From Urophycis tenuis (taxonomy: Eukaryota > Chordata > Actinopteri > Gadiformes > Phycidae), in assembly GCA_036785325.1 (NCBI GenBank), contig JAXIVH010000327.1:1-64000 (forward strand): DNA of 64,000 nt, in the 5' to 3' direction. Each line of letters starts with the position of its first letter. Position 1 is the first letter of the stretch. Made by a program: the position numbers and the translations under genes. Shown one piece after another: positions 42,943-55,300 of the stretch. The notes beneath the pieces were generated by a model that was given only the letters and a program-made list of their open reading frames with translations, did not search any database and was not told the DNA's origin.

Positions 42943-43176
42943 ACATTACATTGAGGGGTGTTTAGCAGACGCTTTTATCCAAAGTAACTTAAAAAGACTA
43001 CATTTGTCAGCAGAAGAAGGTGAAACATTTCATTGCTGCTAATACGGTAAGAAAGTAAACCAGCAAGAAGTTTCAACCATTTCAATCGCTAGGTGAACCA
43101 ATGCTAGTAACATCTCTGGTTTAAGTGCCGAGTTACAAAGAGTGATTAAAGTGCCACACACACACACACACACACA

Positions 43177-43258
<82 letters not shown>

Positions 43259-43265
43259 CTCTCTC

Positions 43266-43322
<57 letters not shown>

Positions 43323-43331
43323 CTCTCTCTA
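42413..43331. repeat. CA and CT microsatellites separated by L2-like LINE tails
   Basis: CA arrays lie at 42413-42557 and 42769-42940, and a CA/CT array at 43155-43331. Between them are two minus-strand copies of the L2-like 3' UTR (42558-42768 and 42942-43154). Each array sits at the same junction of the LINE fragment, so the three are probably copies of one composite unit. Confidence 0.85.
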
Positions 43332-43544
43332 TAAATATTAAATATAAATATAATATTTTTCATTGTTCTTTTATTGTTTTTAATTGTTTTTACTTATTCT
43401 TTTCTTTATTTATTACCTGCTGTAAAGCCCTTTGGTACACCAAAAGGATTGTTGTAAAGGGCTGTATAAATAAAGTACATTACACTACAGAAACTCTTTA
43501 TCTATAAAACCATGAATGATCACTAACGACCAGTTAGTGACGAC

Positions 43545-44032
43545 TCTACTAAAACTCTAATAAAGTGGACACTCTGATGACCGTGGCAGATAGGAGGATG
43601 CTGTCCAGGCTACGGACTATCTTGGACAATGCCTCTCACCCTCTCTTTTCCACCCTGGCCCAGCAGAGGAGTACCTTTAGCAGAAGACTCCTCTCACTGA
43701 GATGCACCACAGAGCGACACAGGAAATCATTCCTGCCCTGTGGTCATCAAACTGTATAATTTGTCATTATCATCTCAGTAGTTACTGCATAACTGGTCAT
43801 TCCTCTTACCTAATCTTACATGCTACATCTTTGTGTATGCTATTTACTTTTATAGTGTATGCCTAGATGTATGTACATTTATGTATTTTTTTTATATTGT
43901 TACATAGGTTTATATTATATATCTATATATTTTAACACTCTACTATACATAGAGTGTCTGCTTTTTTTTTGTAACAAATACAATTTCCCTCAGGGATCAT
44001 TAAAGTACTTCTGTCTGTCTGTCTGTCTTCTC
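43545..44032 (+). mobile_element. LINE fragment: ORF2 C-terminus, 3' UTR, TCTG tail
   Basis: 43565-43759 encodes VADRRMLSRLRTILDNASHP and TTERHRKSFLPCGHQTV then a stop, the C-terminus of a non-LTR ORF2. The shared 3' block and (TCTG)n end follow. This links the orphan TCTG-tailed fragments elsewhere in the window to a coding LINE. Confidence 0.65.
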
Positions 44033-44034
44033 CA

Positions 44035-44140
44035 TTTTGGCACCGCAGTGGTGGAAACGAGGTCCCTACCAATGTCAGGACTGTCAGGAGTCACTCCCCA
44101 TCTTCTGGAAGAGACTCAACACCCACTTGTTCAGATGCAT
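44035..44140 (+). mobile_element. L2-like LINE ORF2 C-terminus fragment
   Basis: Encodes MAPQWWKRGPYQCQDCQES and WKRLNTHLFR, matching 26998-27120 on the other strand and 35950-36060. Confidence 0.6.
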
Positions 44141-44149
44141 ACCCTCTAT

Positions 44150-45199
44150 CTATACTTCATCCTTAAAAAAAAAAAAAGGACTTTCCAACTCTTATTGCTG
44201 CACAGTTCTTCATCAACGCTGTAAAACACAGAACTGTGCCTTTTGCTTGCAGCAACAATCATAACTTGATGTACTAAACCAGCCTCTGGTATTGTGATTT
44301 CAGGGCTGGGTATGACTCAAACAGTGGCAAAGGTTCAACATGAATTTCAGAGACACAAGGTGAATAAACATGCACTCTGGAGGTGGTTCATGAAGCATCT
44401 GTGGGACAAAGTTGGTAATGATGAAATGGTACAGAAGTCATACCTATAGGGTCTGGTTTATCTCACTTACAAGAGACAGTTTAAGAGTCAGTTGTGGTGA
44501 ATTTAACCTTGTATGTGTTAGGAAAAATATTATCTAGCAATGGTACGGTTAGGTTGATCTGACAATCTGAAGAAGGACATAGTGAAGATTGTATTCCCCT
44601 TGGCGACTTTAAGTCTGACTCTCTGGAACTGGGAGACATAACATAACATGATTGAAGGATACACCTACATCATGTCAAATCTGCTTAGTAACATGTAATG
44701 TTTATACATTATAAGCCAATCAGAATGGGACACTCCTGTCATGCTGTTCCGGTTTGAGACTTGTATTTAATACACTGTGTTTCCGGGAGCAGGCAGAAGG
44801 AACTGAGGGAGATTCACACACAAATCTCTTGCTTGATGAAATCCTCTGCTTCTCCTCGTACGAGACCAATAAACAACTTCAGCTTAAACTGTCATGCTCT
44901 GTCTGCCCTCCTCTTCATCCCCTCCTCGTTGATCAGGAGAGGAGAGGACGCTGGCGCGTTTGGCTGCCGCTTCTCCCTCTGAAAGCTCTCTCTTTGCTGC
45001 TATTTTTTTTGTTTTTTTTGTTATCTTTTTCGTCTCTGCTTCCAGTAGCTGCCTACTTTTGGATCTGCTTCTCGGTCGGCTGATCGAAGCCAAAGACCGC
45101 CCATTGCATTGTCGCTTGGATTGTTTATACCCATCGAGTTGGACAAGCTCTGGATTATTGTTTGTACCAATCAAAGTTTGACCAACCTGAGGCGCTTTT
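44150..45199. other. no host gene seen; possible LTR-like segment and 5' part of the L2 LINE
   Basis: 44690-44885 has a TATA-like GTATTTAATAC and an AATAAA, in the style of a solo LTR. No matching repeat copy or target duplication was found, so this is weak. 44890-45200 runs into the LINE without a clear border. Confidence 0.25.
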
Positions 45200-48100
45200 T
45201 CACCGTCTTCACGCACTTGACTGGAGTTCACCGAGGGAGGTTTTCTGGCGTCTGCTCCATGGTCTGGTTTGTCCTCCTATGTCTGTGTGCTGTTCCTCTG
45301 TGGGACCCTCGCACGGGGCTTGTTAGCGGCGCAGGTTCACGGGAGAGCGTCCTTGGTCGGCATGGCGTGCAGTTGTTCCTTCTCACAACTCCACAACTTT
45401 AACCTCGTAGTCACTCCTGGACTTAACATCCCCATCGTAAATAAACTTGGACTTCTGCGTCGCACTCGGTACACCCATCGTAGTACACGCAGAAACTTTG
45501 TTTGCCACCAGCAGCCTGGACAGTGCATTCCGTCCATCTGGACGCCCGTCGCACAACTGACGCGTCATCAGAGCGCTGCCACCCAGAGACTACTTATTTC
45601 TAAACTGGTTGGAAAACGTGGAGTGGATCACAGCCTACTCCGGCCCCTACAGAGACATTCCTCCACCACCACCACCCAAGCCCCATCCATTAAAATCGAA
45701 CTTTTAAATGCACAATCACTAAATAATAAGGCATCTTTTATTCACGACCACATTATAAATGAAGAAATACACTTCATGTGCTTAGTTGAGACCTGGCAAC
45801 AACCAGAGGTTTACTCCAGTCTAAATGAAGCCTGCCCCCCTGGCTACACCTACCTCAGCAAGGCCCGCACCATAGGCCGTGGTGGTGGCCTTGCCGTAGT
45901 GCACCGGGAAGATTTTGAATTGTCCACCCTGTCCCTGCCTGTGCACTCATCATTTGAATGCCTTGCGTTTAAATGCAAGCCGCCACATTCCTTCACAGTT
46001 CTCCTGATTTTCCGCCCCCCCAAACCAAACCCAGCCTTCATCCCCGAAATACATGACCTCCTCACAACACTCTGCACAAACCCAGGGAAAATCATCATAC
46101 TTGGTGATTTCAACATTCATGTTAACAACACCCCATCTTACTCTGTAGCTGAATTCCTCAATCTCATTGACAATCTCAACCTCACCCAACACGTCAATGT
46201 CCCAACACACTCCAGAGGCCACACCCTTGATCTGGTGATCTCAAATTGCTCCTCCATCAGCAATGTCTCGGTGCACGATTTGGGCGTATCCGACCACAAG
46301 GCCGTCTCAATGGAGCTACCCACCTTGTCCCCTCTCAATAAGCCCAGCAGACAAATTAAGTTCAGGAACCTTAAAAACATCAACCCAGCCACCCCGACTG
46401 CTGATCTCCAACATCTCTCCACTGCCAACCCCTCTTCAGTCACTGAGTCTGTGGATCTCTACAACTCTTCACTCACCACCCTTCTGGACCGCCACGCCCC
46501 ACTCAAGCCTAGAACTGTCACCTTCGCACGCTCAGCCCCCTGGTACACTGGTGAGCTACGCTTGCTCAAAAGAACGGGCCGTGTCCTTGAACGGCGATTC
46601 AAGGACTCTGGGCTTGTGATTCTCAAGCTAGCCTACTGGGAACATCAGAGGGCCTACAGCAAGTCCCTCAGCAAAGCACGCTCACGGTTCTACTCCAACT
46701 TAATCAACAATAACCCTGGTAACTCCAAGCAGCTTTTCTCAACCATAAATCACCTCCTCAATCCCCGGACCCCCCTACACTCAGTTAATACGCAGGAGCG
46801 GTGCAACAGCTTCATCTCCTTTTTTAAAACTAAGGTAGACAACATCCGCTCCACTCTCTCTGCCCCCCCCCCCTACCTCCATGCCCCCCCCTCCCTCTGC
46901 CCCCCCTCCATCCTCAGTCAATTCGGCAGGCCGTCAGTCCTCTCAGCTGCTCTGCTGTTTCACCAACATCACACAGCATGACACTGAAGACATCCTGAGA
47001 CAGATGAAGCCCTCCACCTGTGCCCTGGACCCATTTCCCTCTGCCCTCATAAAAAGTCACTCTTTTGCAATAAGTCCCTTGATCACCAAAATCATCAATC
47101 AGTCCCTCCAGTCGGGCCATGTCCCCACATCCCTGAAAACTGCTGTCATCAAGCCACTACTCAAAAAGCCCACTCTTGACCCAGAACCACTTGCCAACTA
47201 CCGCCCCATCTCCAATCTCCCTTTCATTTCAAAAGTGTTGGAAAAGGTGGTCTCTGCCCAACTCCACAACCACCTCACTACAAACAGTTTATATGAGAAG
47301 TTTCAGTCTGGTTTCCGCTCTGGTCACAGTACGGAAACTGCTCTGGTCAGTGTCACCAATGACCTGCTGCTGGCAGCTGATGCTGGCTCTCCATCACTTC
47401 TCATCCTCCTGGACGTCACAGCAGCATTCGACACCGTTGACCACCACATCCTTCTACACCGCCTCCACTCTTCCATCGGACTTTCTGGCTCCACCCTGGC
47501 TTGGTTTACATCATACCTCACTGACAGAACAGAATATGTATCCCTGGGAGGTGCAAATTCAGTCACACTCCGTCACCTGTGGGGTCCCTCAAGGCTCAGT
47601 CCTAGGCCCCACCCTCTTTACCCTGTACATGCTCCCCCTTGGTGGTGTCATCAGCCGGCATGGAATGTCTTTCCATTGCTATGCTGATGACACCCAACTA
47701 TATATTAAAACAAACCCAACACCCTCTGCAGCCCTATCCACAGATTCCACCTGCCTGGAGGAGATAAAGGCGTGGATGACGGCACATTTCCTGCAACTGA
47801 CCAGTTCTAAGACAGAAGCCATTCTTGTTGGCACCCCACACCAGATCAGGTCATCCACTATCACCAGCATCACCTTCTCCGGTCACGACATCCACTTTTC
47901 ACCCTCAGTCACAAATCTTGGTGTCAAAATGGACCCTCACATGACTTTTGAGGCCCACATCAAACATCTGTCCAAAACTTCCTTTTTCCACCTGAGAAAC
48001 ATCTCTAAACTCCGCCCCTCACTCACTCTCCCCGACGCCGAGAAACTTGTCCACGCCTTCATCTCCTCCAGGCTGGACTACTGCAACGCACTCCTCATCG

Positions 48101-48540
48101 GGATCCCCAGCAAGAACATCCAGCAGCTGCAGTACATTCAAAACTGCGCTGCCAGGATCCTGATGAGGGTGCGGAAGTACCAGCACATCACACCCATCCT
48201 CAAATCCCTCCATTGGCTTCCGGTTCGGTTCAGAATTCAATTCAAGGTTTCCCTTTTATCCCACCAGTGTCTCCATGGCTCTGCCCCCCCCTACCTCAAA
48301 GAACTCATCCCCCCCCACTCATCTTCACGTCATCTCCGGTCTGAGCATGCAAACCACATCACACAAACCAGGACAAAACTCAGGACTATGGGTGACCGAG
48401 CCTTCAGCGCTGCTGCACCCAGTCTGTGGAATGCTCTCCCTGACCATCTAAGGGCACCACAGACTGTGGACTCTTTTAAAAAAAGGCCTAAAAACACATC
48501 TTTTTAGAAAAGCTTTTAGCTAAAATACTTTTATCTGTCT
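45200..48540 (+). pseudogene. L2-clade LINE (ORF2: endonuclease plus RT), frameshifted
   Basis: The AP endonuclease is in 45269-46981 (LLNAQSLNNK, LVETWQQ, GGGLAVVHR, LGDFNIHVNN, SDHKAV). The RT continues in two other frames, 46881-47687 and 47176-48507 (NYRPISNLPFISKVLEK, FRSGHSTETAL, DVTAAFDTVDHH, GVPQGSVLGPTLF, CYADDTQLYI), and ends in SLWNALPDHLRAPQTVDSFK. The frame breaks fall in C-runs near 46865-46910, near 47570, and in an A-run near 48480. All domains are present but the product is broken. In a live element the product would nick target DNA and reverse-transcribe its RNA there. The clade call rests on the RT motif style. Confidence 0.85.
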
Positions 48541-49510
48541 AGACCACTCTGTGTGAGCAGAAAGCAATAAGTACTGAATCCTGGGTCAGGTCAAATGAGG
48601 AAGTAGTGTTAGCTAATACTGTGTGGTCTGATGAGGCAATATGAATGTACATCGGCAGTTGACCACATGCTTGATCAGAAGATAAATCAAGCCCTTGGTG
48701 TGAAGAAACATTCTGTGAGATCCACACGATACCCTTGAAGGAGTCTGTGTACCAAGCTGCTGCTGACAGGAAACTCTGCAAACCCTCTTGCTGCAGATCT
48801 CCAGCTCCTAGTTTGTCTTCTGTGAGAGAGTAAGACAGACTGCAGGTCTGGAGATATTTAATTATATAATAGAAATAAAGAGGACTTCAATGGAGAAATC
48901 AGTTGTTAGTGAATTTTATGTGCTCGCATGGCTCTTGCACTTTGTGGGTTGTATCTTCATTGTTAAATGCACTTTTTGTCACTTTGTGACTTTGGACGGA
49001 AGTGTCCGCTGAATGAATGTTGTAGCTCTGACTGCGCTGCACACCACCTAGGTGTCTTTACTGGGCTCCACAACATCCCAGGTTGATGTCCCACTGATTG
49101 GACTCCCAGACTCCCATTGGAGTCCCAGAGTCCAATCAGTCTGATTCGGGCCCAGTGAGGCTGCTTCAACCAGCCATCAACCACACATACTCCACAAATG
49201 TCTTTTGATGTAATGTGAAATCCACTTGAATGTTCATTATGTTTGTGAGGAACCAGAAGACCAAATAAATACTAAAACAGATAGTAGAAAACTAATCAAG
49301 GAAACATAGCTGCAGTCCAAATAATATAAACATGAATGAATGAGGTTTAACATAAACCTGGTTTGCTTATGTCAATTATGTATTTTAGAATGAATACAAG
49401 TTAAACAACATGGCATATCTATGTAATCCTTATACATAACTTGAGCAGCTGTAAGTTAACATCAACTACTGGGAACAACTCAATGTTTACAATGCCTTTT
49501 AGATCACAAA
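48541..49510. other. no gene seen; one short hairpin
   Basis: No exon was supported. 49090-49140 contains an inverted repeat CTGATTGGACTC / GAGTCCAATCAG. Confidence 0.45.
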
Positions 49511-49518
49511 CACACCCC

Positions 49519-49526
49519 CCCCCCCA

Positions 49527-49581
<55 letters not shown>

Positions 49582-49670
49582 TATGCCATGCCAAACACAC
49601 ACACACACACAACGGTGTGTGTGTTTGGCATGGAATAATTGTGTGTGTGTGCATGCGTGAGTCTGTGTTT
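49519..49670. repeat. CA/TG inverted repeat (hairpin-forming)
   Basis: A CA array is followed by AATTATGCCATGCCAAACAC, then GTGTTTGGCATGGAATAATT and TG repeats. The arms of about 33 bp match with one mismatch around a loop near 49603-49614. Confidence 0.85.
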
Positions 49671-50017
49671 AAAAGGATGGTGTCTGATATGAGCAGTAGA
49701 AACTTATTTCCTGACAGTGATGGTTCAGATTAACAGCTGTTTTTATAAAGCAGAGCTGAAGCCTGAAAGCAGAAGCAGTGGAAGCTGTCCAGAGAGGAGC
49801 CATGGACACCAGCCACGAACTGGACTCTGGACTCACTGAGGAACCTGAGGACACGTCTGTGGACAGGAAGGAGACCAGGAGGAGAACTTGTGGTAGGAGT
49901 TTCAACTACATACATCCCAAGATTACATGAAGCAAATGTTTTAGTCAAAGTGACCAACCTGATGAACCTGATGTTCCAGACCAAACGAGCTCTGATTATG
50001 TCTGATTATGTATCATT

Positions 50018-50335
50018 GATGGGCAGCCACGGCCTACTGGTTAGGGCTTTGGACTTGTAACCGGAGGGTTGCCGGTTCGAACCCCGACCAGTACGAAGTG
50101 CCCTTAAGCAAGGCACCTAACCCCTCACTGCTCCCCGAGCGCCGCTGTAGCAGGCAGCTCACTGCGTCGGGATCAGTGTGTGCTTCACCTCACTGTGTGA
50201 TCACTGTGTGCTGAGTGTGTTTCACTAATTCACGGATTGGGATAAATGCAGAGACCAAATTTCCCTCAGGGGATCAAAAGAGTACTTATACTTATACTTA
50301 TATACTTATACTTATATATACTTATACTTATACTT
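50018..50335 (+). mobile_element. tRNA-derived SINE (third family) with CTTATA tail
   Basis: The head CGGCCTACTGGTTAGGGCTT and GCCGGTTCGAACCCC form A and B boxes. The body ends AAATTTCCCTCAGGGGATCA and then TACTTATACTTA repeats. Inserted in the first lectin intron. Confidence 0.82.
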
Positions 50336-50544
50336 ATTGACATATGGCTACGGACTATTACTAGGTATCTCAAGTAGTCGTGTTTTTCATGATATACGTT
50401 TGTTAATACTATTTATTATTTATTATTAGTGGTAGTTCAGTGTTACATGAGATATATTACGTTTATACCTGTAAACTATGTCTATGAATGTGCAATATTT
50501 TTATGTATGTATGTATGTATGTATGTATACATATGTATATGTAC

Positions 50545-50816
50545 GTATGTGTGGCAGTAGCTCAGTGGATAGAATAGGGTGGATAGAGCGGGTCGTCACC
50601 TAATCGTAGGGTCGGCGGTTTGATCCCCTCAATCCCCCTCCTCCAACTGTCTGCATGTTGAAGTGTCCTTGAGCAACACACTGAACCCCAACTTGCTCCC
50701 CGGGCGCTGAACATAGCAGCCCACTGCTGCTATGTACCATAGGATGGGTCAAATGAACACAGTTTGTTCCCCTATCTAAAAAGTACTGAGAATGACCAAT
50801 AAAGATCAAAATGCCC
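50545..50816 (+). mobile_element. tRNA-headed SINE, alternative-tail form
   Basis: The head GGCAGTAGCTCAGTGGATAG and GGTCGGCGGTTTGATCCCC match the family of 12975-13150, but after CTGCATGTTGAAGTG the body changes to TCCTTGAGCAACACACTGAA, GCTCCCCGGGCGCTGAACAT and ATAGGATGGGTCAAATGAAC. This second form is the source of the 47-bp minisatellite at 27358-27850. Confidence 0.8.
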
Positions 50817-52119
50817 TCTCTCTCTGTACATTAGAATAATAAGATAATAATAACAAGTATAGGAGAACAAGAGAAAAGAGAACAGAACGTGTTCTCCTTA
50901 AGTATGTTCTAAATTAAAAACTAGAGCTACAGTACCAGTAATGAGTTATTGAGGTGTTCTCAGTCAAGGTCTTCAGATCTTTCTTAAAGATGGGGAGGGA
51001 CTCTGTAGACTGTAGGGAGACTGTCTGGACTGTGTATGATATCCTCACAGTATGAATATATCTGTGTGTACATTACAGTGTGTGTGTTTGTGTGTGTGTG
51101 TGTGTGTGTCCTGCTCCTGAACAGCTCTAAAGTCCCACACCATTGCCACTCTGAGCTTCGGACTGCTGTGTATTCTTATCATCTCCCTGCGCCTCAGTGA
51201 GTCTAAATCATATCATCCTCAATATAATGACCATAATAATAACAACAGTAGAGATACAATATATGATGACGATGATAATAGTCATTTCATCATATCCTGT
51301 TTCCATTCAGTGTGGATGGGCTTTGTGTTTGATTGGCTGTGGGTTTTGTTTAGAGACGATGTTGTTCTGTTTTAGAGCTGATTTCTTCTGTTCTCCTCTG
51401 TGCTCTTCTATACTTAGTGACACCTTGTACGGAGTCGAGAGAGCGCTTAATGGGTGAAGTTGGTGAGTGTTTTAGAAAGGTCTTCAAAGTAAAACTCAAT
51501 CAATCATGTTATGGAACTTTATTTCAAACATGCTTTCTGATTCTGTGATTTATGTTTGAACATCCCCTCTTCCTTCTAACTTAACATTTTATATTGTCAG
51601 GGTAACCGAGCACAGACCGTGTTGAACTTCTAACCAAATAAAATAAATAAAGGATGTCCCCCCTATGGCAGCATGGTGGTACTGAAGGTGTTGTTAGCCT
51701 CCTCCTCCAGCAGGGGGAGCAGTAGAGTCAATAGAGCCTGTCATCCTCTGAAAGTGCTTGTTTTTGCCCTTGACCCTCTCACTGTATATTCCATCGATAT
51801 GGAAAGGATCCCTACAGATGAATATTGCTTCTTACTTTGCCTTTTGCTTTGTATTGTGTCCAAATCGAACTAAAATCTAATTGTTGCAGGATATTTCCTT
51901 ATCGTGATTACAATCTCAACTATCCTTCCCCCATCTTTGAGATAACGCTAAACTAGGCCTTCATTAATCCAACAAAACAAACTCTCTGCTCTCCAGCTCT
52001 CAGTCTGCTTTCCACCGTTCTCTTCCTGCAACAACTCAACACAACTCTCAGTGAGTGAGACTTTGTGGACACAATAACAAACAGTGTAGGGGTTTACTAC
52101 ACTACAACTACAACTACAA

Positions 52120-52310
52120 GGTTATGGATCTATTGTTCTCTACTAGGTTTCTATTGTTCTCTACTAGGTTTGTATTGTTCTCTATTACACAAGGTCATGT
52201 TTCTATTGTTCTCTACTAGGATTCTATTGTTCTCTACTACACAAGGTCATCTTTCTATAATTGTTCTCTACTAGGATTATATTGTTCTCTATTACACAAG
52301 GTCATGTTTC
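52120..52310. repeat. minisatellite flank left of LINE copy 1
   Basis: Diverged units of TCTATTGTTCTCTACTAGG and ACACAAGGTCATG, the same family as 55942-56372. The LINE is inserted within this array. Confidence 0.85.
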
Positions 52311-55300
52311 TGGTTTAATATACACCCTCTGGTGCAACCTAGACACATCATCAGTGATGTAACCTGAGGTCATAGGGTGTTTCGGGTCTCTCAACATCAG
52401 ACACCCTCGCCCAGGCGACCCAGCCGGGGGTGATCAGACCCCGGCTTGTGTCTAGGTAGCTTGTGTGGCCCACGGATCACCCCTCCTGATCCACAGCCAT
52501 CTTGATGCCTTCTCAGCAGCATCAGTGATGTTCTTGATGGCTTTCTTGCTGTGCAGTCCCCTTATTCCCAACAACTTGAGGGCCCTGCAGAGTGACTGGC
52601 CTGCGAAACCTCGGCAACCAACCTCAATGGGACTACAACGAGTCTTCCATCCGTTGCGCCGGCATTCGCCTGCCAGCTCCTCATACTTGGCCCTCTTCCT
52701 CTCAAATGCCTCCTCCATCCGGTCTTCCCAGGGCACAGTCAACTCCAGCAGTATCACCTGCCTTGTTGATTCTGACATAAGAACCAAGTCCGGCCTAAGT
52801 GTGGTCACTGCGATGGTCTCTGGGAATTTAAGCTGCTTCCCCAAGTCCACCTTCAGCTGCCAGTCCCTAGCTGTTGTCAGGAGCCCCCCTGTTTGGCCTG
52901 GGCGTTGTTGAGGCTTCTCACCAGATTTAACAAAGGTGATTGAATGCCTAGCTGGCTGTTGCTGCTTGCTGAGTGAGATCCCCGAGCAGATGGTATCTGC
53001 TATCACCTTCAGCACCTGGTCGTGGCGCCAACGATAGCGCCCCTCGCCCAGGGCTTTCGGGCAACAGCTTAGGATGTGCTCCAGTGATCCTCTCCTCTGA
53101 CACAAAGGGCAAGCAGGTGTTTCTGCCAGGCCCCAACAGAAGAGGTTGGAAGGGCTGGGGAGGACGTCGTAGACTGACTGGATCAAAAACTTTATACGGA
53201 ATGGCTCTGCCTTCCAAAGCTCAGACCAAGAAATCTTCCTATCCAGTGTCTGCTCCCATCTAGTCCACGCCCCCTGTTGTCTCATCCCGACCATCTTGCT
53301 TGAGCGGGTCTCCTCCAGCCCTGCTCGAACCTCTTCCTGGATAAGCTGCCGCCTCTCCTTCCCCCGGGCCTTGTTGTACCGAGGCCCTGGGTTGCTCCCA
53401 AGCCCTGCCCGGCCTGTCGCCACTGTTCCCACCAGAACACCGTGGCGCAGCCGCGCCTCAGCTTGCTCGACCGTCTCCTGGGCTCTCCACTTCCGCCCAG
53501 TCCGCACTTCAATCCCCGCTAAGGAGACTTTGGTGTCACTCGAGTCTCTGTACAGCAGCACCTCTCTCGCACGGGTAACCATGAACTCCTCCGACAGACT
53601 ACTGAAGGGAAGTCGCAGCTTGTTCTTATGCCCATACAAGGCTATGCTGCTGAGGCTTCTTGGTAGGCCCAACCACCTGCGAAGGAAGCTACTTACCTTA
53701 CGCTCGAAGCCCTCAACGGTCGTTAATGGGACATCGTAGACCAGTAGTGGCCAGAGGAGGCGTGGCAGGATGCCATGCTGATATATCCATGCTTTATACT
53801 TACCTGGCAGCCCTGACTTATCCACCGCCACTAGCCAGTTACCCAGTTCTCTGCTGGTCGCCTTGAGCGCTGCTTTGTCCCTCAGGGTGCCATCAAAGAT
53901 CTTCCCCAGGCTCTTCACTGGCTCCTCTGAAACCGATGGAATCTGGACACCTCCCAGCGAGAACCGGAACTTGTCTGTAACCTTCCCCTTCTTCACCACC
54001 AGGGAACGGGACTTAGCAGGCTTAAAGCCCATACGCGCCCAGTTAATGAGCCGCTCAAGGCCTTGGAGAACCCACCTACAACCTGGAACTGATGTTGTAG
54101 TAACTGTCAGGTCATCCATAAAAGCTCTGATGGGAGGCTGCCGCACACCTGACTTGGTGAGCGGTCCTCTGCACTCCACCTCCGCTGACTTAACAAGCAT
54201 GTTCATGGCCAAGGCAAACAAAATCACTGAGACTGTACACCCAGTGATTATGCCTTTCTCCAGCCGATGTGATGCTGATGTTACTGTCCCCGAGGTGACT
54301 CTCAAACTGAAAGAGTTGTAATAGTCCAGTATGAGGTCCCTGATCTTGCCTGGAACATGATGCCGGTCAAGCGAGGTCTCCACCAGTTTGTGGGGAATTG
54401 ACCCGTAAGCATTAGACAGGTCAAGCCACAAAACTGCCAGGTTCCCATTGCCCTCCCGGGCCTCCCGGATGAGCTGAGTAACAACTCCCGTGTGCTCAAT
54501 GCACCCTGGTACCCTTGGGACCCCCCCCTTCTGCACAGAGGTGTCGATGTATGCATTCTTCAGGAAGAACTCTGTCATGCGCCGGGCAACAATGCTGAAG
54601 AACACCTTGCCCTCCACACTCAGGAGTGAGATGTTTCTAAACTGCTCGATGGTGCGAGAGTTCTCTTCCTTCGGAATCCATACACCCTCTGCATGCCTCC
54701 ACTGCTGAGCCACCTTCCCCCTCCTCCAGATGACCCTAAGGATCTTCCAGAGTCGCTGCACGAGCCTGGGGCACCTCTTGTAGACAACATATGGTACTCC
54801 ACTGGGACCTGGAGCTGAGTTGGATCTAGCTGCTCTGACTATGTCCTCAACTTCTCTCAGGGTTGGCTCCTTGGTATTAAATGCTGAAGTGGGTTCTGGT
54901 GGTGTAATCAGAAAGCTGCAGGGTCCAAGATCCTGCTCCCTTGCGCTGTCGCTGTAAGTTGCCCTGAGGTACTTGTCAACCTCTTCTTGAGAGCAGGCCA
55001 ATTGTCCACCTCGCTTCTGCCCAAGGATCTTCTTGGTGAAGTTGAAAGGGCCTGAAATGAAGGCGGCACGCTTCTTGGCTCTCTCCTTCCCCCTCTTCCT
55101 GTGCCATTCAGCACGACGGAGTGTCGTGAGATTCCTCCTTACGATGTTGCGGAGCTCTGCTATACTTACCTTCTCTTCCTCTCTTGCCTGCTTGTACTGC
55201 CGTCCTAGCAGTCTAAGCTCTTGCCGCAGCTGGCTGATCTTCTTCTGCCGTCGGTTTGGCTCCCCTGCACCGCTGATCGGGTGGTGCTCCTTGGTGCCAA

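Noticed and set aside
44690..44885. Solo LTR of an endogenous retrovirus
   Set aside because: Only a TATA-like box and AATAAA were visible; no second copy, target duplication or TG...CA borders could be shown.
45269..48507. Three long ORFs as host genes
   Set aside because: They are endonuclease and RT parts of one frameshifted LINE.
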